Shown: piece by piece, positions 6,310-7,474 of the stretch
Position numbering within the stretch: the first letter of the stretch is position 1
Layout of the letters: every line of letters begins with the position of its first letter
DNA from: Gammaproteobacteria bacterium
Lineage (GTDB): Bacteria > Pseudomonadota > Gammaproteobacteria > UBA6429 > Thiohalophilaceae
Direction: 5' to 3'
DNA: 7,474 nt
Assembly (NCBI GenBank): GCA_013152045.1
Contig: JAADGZ010000174.1
Span: 1 to 7,474 of the forward strand
The notes under the pieces: generated by a model
What the model was told of the DNA's origin: nothing
What the model saw: the letters and a program-made list of their open reading frames with translations, nothing else
The model's database searches: none
Translations under genes and position numbers: made by a program

Positions 6310-6341
6310 TTCCAACTTACTGAAAGAATTCCTGTTTGCAT

Positions 6342-6370
6342 TTCCAAATCAAGTCTAAATTCTGTAGAAT
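6342..6370 (+). promoter_or_regulatory. Candidate promoter for the tRNA-Leu gene
   Basis: TAGAAT (6365-6370) is a 5-of-6 match to the -10 box, with TTCCAA (6342-6347, a weak -35) 17 bases upstream. It is followed by a GC-rich stretch, and tRNA-Leu begins 18 bases later. The weak -35 keeps this tentative. Confidence 0.35.
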
Positions 6371-6423
6371 GCTGCTCGTCCACACCCCGCCCGGGTGGCG
6401 AAACTGGTAGACGCAAGGGACTT

Positions 6424-7119
6424 AAAAATTTGAGCACCCAGTCAGGAAACTACTGGCGTGAATGGAGTCAAATTCGGGGAAACCTCAGCCTTAAGTTGGT
6501 GGCACCGAGCTAAGCTTTGGAACGATTTTTACTCCGGTATGTAGGAGTAAGCGCGTGGCAATTGGGGCAAAGTAAGCGCAGATTATTTATTCTGTTGTCT
6601 TTATTGTTCCCATTAATATGGTCAAGCTCTAGTGGAATAGGTTGGTTAAGCCAGTCCTCACGATTACAATTTGAACAAACAGCGGATAGTAGTCCATTAC
6701 TTAATAATCTGTTTTTTAATTTGTAAGATTGGATAGGCCGATTATTCAGAAGGTAGTCGTCAAGAGTATATTTTGACGGCAAAGTTTTACCTTTATTCCA
6801 TGCCTGACCGTTGAAGTGTGAAATGTTAAGAGAATAAAAAGCGACAGCTTTTTTTAGCGTTTCGTAATTTCCACCGTATGGTGCTACATGTAGTTTGATT
6901 AATACTTGTCTGAGTGAACTGGATTCCAGTACAGCTTGGGTTAGCTGATTAATCGAATATTTGTGTAGTTTCATAGTCATTCCTTTGAAAGTGTAGAGAC
7001 TTGACGGCTCCTGCCTAAGTCGTAGTGTTAAAGCTATGACATGGTGAAGAGAAAGTCCAGACCACAAATGTCATATATTAAACATAAGTATGACAGTAGC
7101 GAAAGCTATAGCTGGTAAG
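6424..7119 (+). mobile_element. Group I intron in tRNA-Leu(UAA), IC3-like, carrying an endonuclease gene
   Basis: The intron is 696 bp, follows U34 and ends in G at 7119. Visible elements are as follows. P1: the exon CTT opposite GAG 6432-6434, giving the U-G pair at the splice site. P2: CCAGT 6438-6442 with ACTGG 6452-6456. P3: GGAG 6464-6467 with CTCC 7008-7011. P4: TTCGG 6473-6477 with CCGAG 6505-6509. P7: GACTT 6998-7002 with AAGTC 7053-7057. P8: GTCGTAG 7019-7025 with CTATGAC 7034-7040. P9: TGTCATA 7069-7075 with TATGACA 7089-7095. A TAGC-GAAA-GCTA hairpin at 7097-7108 ends the core. Blocks such as GGGGAAACCT, AGAGACTTGACGG and CAGTAGCGAAAGCT match cyanobacterial tRNA-Leu introns as I remember them. 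Without the reverse-strand ORF in the P6 region, about 230 nt remain, close to the size of the ORF-less relatives. Self-splicing and homing are inferred. Confidence 0.92.
6510..6974 (-). CDS. HNH homing endonuclease encoded antisense inside the tRNA-Leu intron
   Basis: The 154-residue product has an N-terminal DNA-binding-like part with SLRQVLIKLHV, YGGNYETLKKAV and ISHFNGQAWNKGK at 20-63. These are features I recognise from many HNH proteins. The C-terminal zinc-binding HNH nuclease has C100-x2-C103, LELDHINGN with D118-H119, N131 in NRINNLRLL, and C136-x2-C139-H140. All expected catalytic and zinc residues are present, so it appears intact. The start ATG at 6974 is chosen because AAAGGA (rc of 6981-6986) lies 6 nt upstream; an ATG at 6980 abuts that site. 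The longer frame opening at 7067 would run through the intron core and encodes nothing HNH-like. The gene points opposite to the tRNA and intron, so it needs its own antisense transcript, but no good promoter was seen. A homing role is inferred from its place in the intron; cleavage of intronless tRNA-Leu alleles is the expected activity. Confidence 0.9.
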   Translation of the reverse strand: MKLHKYSINQLTQAVLESSSLRQVLIKLHVAPYGGNYETLKKAVAFYSLNISHFNGQAWNKGKTLPSKYTLDDYLLNNRPIQSYKLKNRLLSNGLLSAVCSNCNREDWLNQPIPLELDHINGNNKDNRINNLRLLCPNCHALTPTYRSKNRSKA

Positions 7120-7274
7120 AAAATCCCTCGGTGGAAACACCGTGCCGGTTCGATTCCGGCCCCGGGCACCATTTTAAAAATAACAACTTAACGTTGTTGT
7201 GATACCAGATTTAACTCAAATTTTCTCCTGAAAAATCCCGTGTAGACAGTTGCCGGCTAATCTCTTTAGGTTTA

Positions 7275-7379
7275 ATTCCCCGCTGCTTGCAGCGAAAAAT
7301 AGTAGGATGGGTAGAGCGAAGCGAAACCCATCGGCGGATTACAACTTAATACCCCGTCCGCTTGCGGTGGGGTTGTTTA
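7275..7379. repeat. Dispersed palindromic repeat, copy B
   Basis: Bases 7275-7332 are nearly identical to copy A at 1822-1881. The copy continues into ACCCCGTCCGCTTGCGGTGG-type dyad sequence, where ACCCC (7351-7355) pairs with GGGGT (7369-7373) around CCGC/GCGG. It ends in the T-rich TTGTTTATTA, and this hairpin plus tail could act as a terminator for the tRNA-Leu transcript. Copy B accounts for about a third of the 303-base stretch after tRNA-Leu, in which I find no gene. A TATAAT at 7399-7404 lacks a good -35. Confidence 0.75.
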
Positions 7380-7448
7380 TTAGCCCACGTTCTCTTTGTA
7401 TAATAATGAGGCTTTAGGCATTTCATAAATACATACTTTCGTGAGTAG

Positions 7449-7473
7449 GTCTTCCTGGTCTTCCTGGTCTTCC
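7449..7473. repeat. 9-bp tandem repeat cut by the window edge
   Basis: GGTCTTCCT recurs without error as two full units and most of a third before the window ends, so the array probably continues. Nine bases equal three codons, so it could be the start of a coding or intergenic minisatellite. Nothing in the visible part shows which. Confidence 0.55.
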
Positions 7474-7474
7474 A

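Larger units (their letters stand above)
6389..7171 (+). tRNA. tRNA-Leu (UAA anticodon), interrupted by a group I intron
   Basis: The exons are 6389-6423 and 7120-7171. Joined, they give an 87-nt tRNA. The acceptor GCCCGGG pairs with CCCGGGC (7161-7167), followed by discriminator A and encoded CCA. The D-arm is standard. The anticodon stem AGGGA/TCCCT surrounds CTTAAAA with anticodon TAA, a long variable arm is formed by CGGTG/CACCG (7129-7142), and the T-arm is GCCGG/CCGGC. The intron follows the first anticodon base (U34), the same site used by tRNA-Leu(UAA) introns of cyanobacteria and plastids. By order it is the counterpart of E. coli leuZ, which decodes UUA (and UUG by wobble). If no other UAA-anticodon gene exists in the genome, splicing would be essential. 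No strong terminator follows immediately: AACAAC/GTTGTT at 7182-7198 lacks a T-run. Confidence 0.95.

Noticed and set aside
6975..7067. N-terminal extension of the HNH protein to an ATG at 7067
   Set aside because: These 31 codons read through P7, P8 and the P3 3' strand of the intron core and show no HNH-family character. The ATG at 6974 has a well-placed ribosome site.
7182..7198. AACAAC/GTTGTT hairpin as terminator of tRNA-Leu
   Set aside because: The stem is weak, AT-rich and has no following T-run. The hairpin in repeat copy B is the better candidate.

Overview
The window reads as a chromosomal segment of a gammaproteobacterium. The strongest evidence is gene order: a GacA/UvrY response regulator, then uvrC, pgsA and the tRNAs Gly(GCC), Cys(GCA) and Leu(UAA). 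This is the arrangement known from Escherichia coli (uvrY-uvrC-pgsA-glyW-cysT-leuZ). A chemotaxis tail (CheW-like protein, CheW, DUF2802 protein) of the kind found at the end of polar-flagellar/chemotaxis clusters in Pseudomonas-like bacteria suggests a flagellated, non-enteric member. Genus cannot be read from the sequence.

Layout. Bases 1-287 hold the 3' end of a CheW-domain protein (possibly ParP-like). Bases 288-701 contain no gene; they carry an inverted-repeat, MITE-like element and a candidate sigma-28 promoter. cheW (702-1178) follows, then a 53-codon lysine-rich ORF (1216-1377) and a membrane-anchored DUF2802 protein (1388-1798). A dispersed palindromic repeat fills much of the gap before the regulator (2077-2727). 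A family-5-type (UDGb-like) uracil-DNA glycosylase (2798-3454) sits between the regulator and uvrC (3465-5396); pgsA (5402-5989) comes next. A strong promoter overlapping the pgsA stop codon drives tRNA-Gly. An intrinsic terminator follows tRNA-Gly, then tRNA-Cys and tRNA-Leu.

The most notable part is the tRNA-Leu(UAA) gene. It is split after anticodon base U34 by a 696-bp group I intron whose core resembles the cyanobacterial/plastid tRNA-Leu introns. The intron carries an HNH endonuclease gene in its P6 region, encoded on the opposite strand to the tRNA. Precise removal restores a complete tRNA with a paired acceptor stem, anticodon stem, long variable arm and encoded CCA. A second oddity is tRNA-Gly, which matches the E. 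coli sequence as I recall it except for a 4-nt tandem duplication that expands the T-loop.

Functionally the window joins three modules: chemotaxis signalling at the receptor array; a global regulator with two DNA-repair genes (uracil base excision and UvrABC incision) and phospholipid synthesis; and a tRNA cluster invaded by a candidate mobile intron. The last 300 bases hold a second copy of the palindromic repeat and the start of a 9-bp tandem repeat cut by the window edge.
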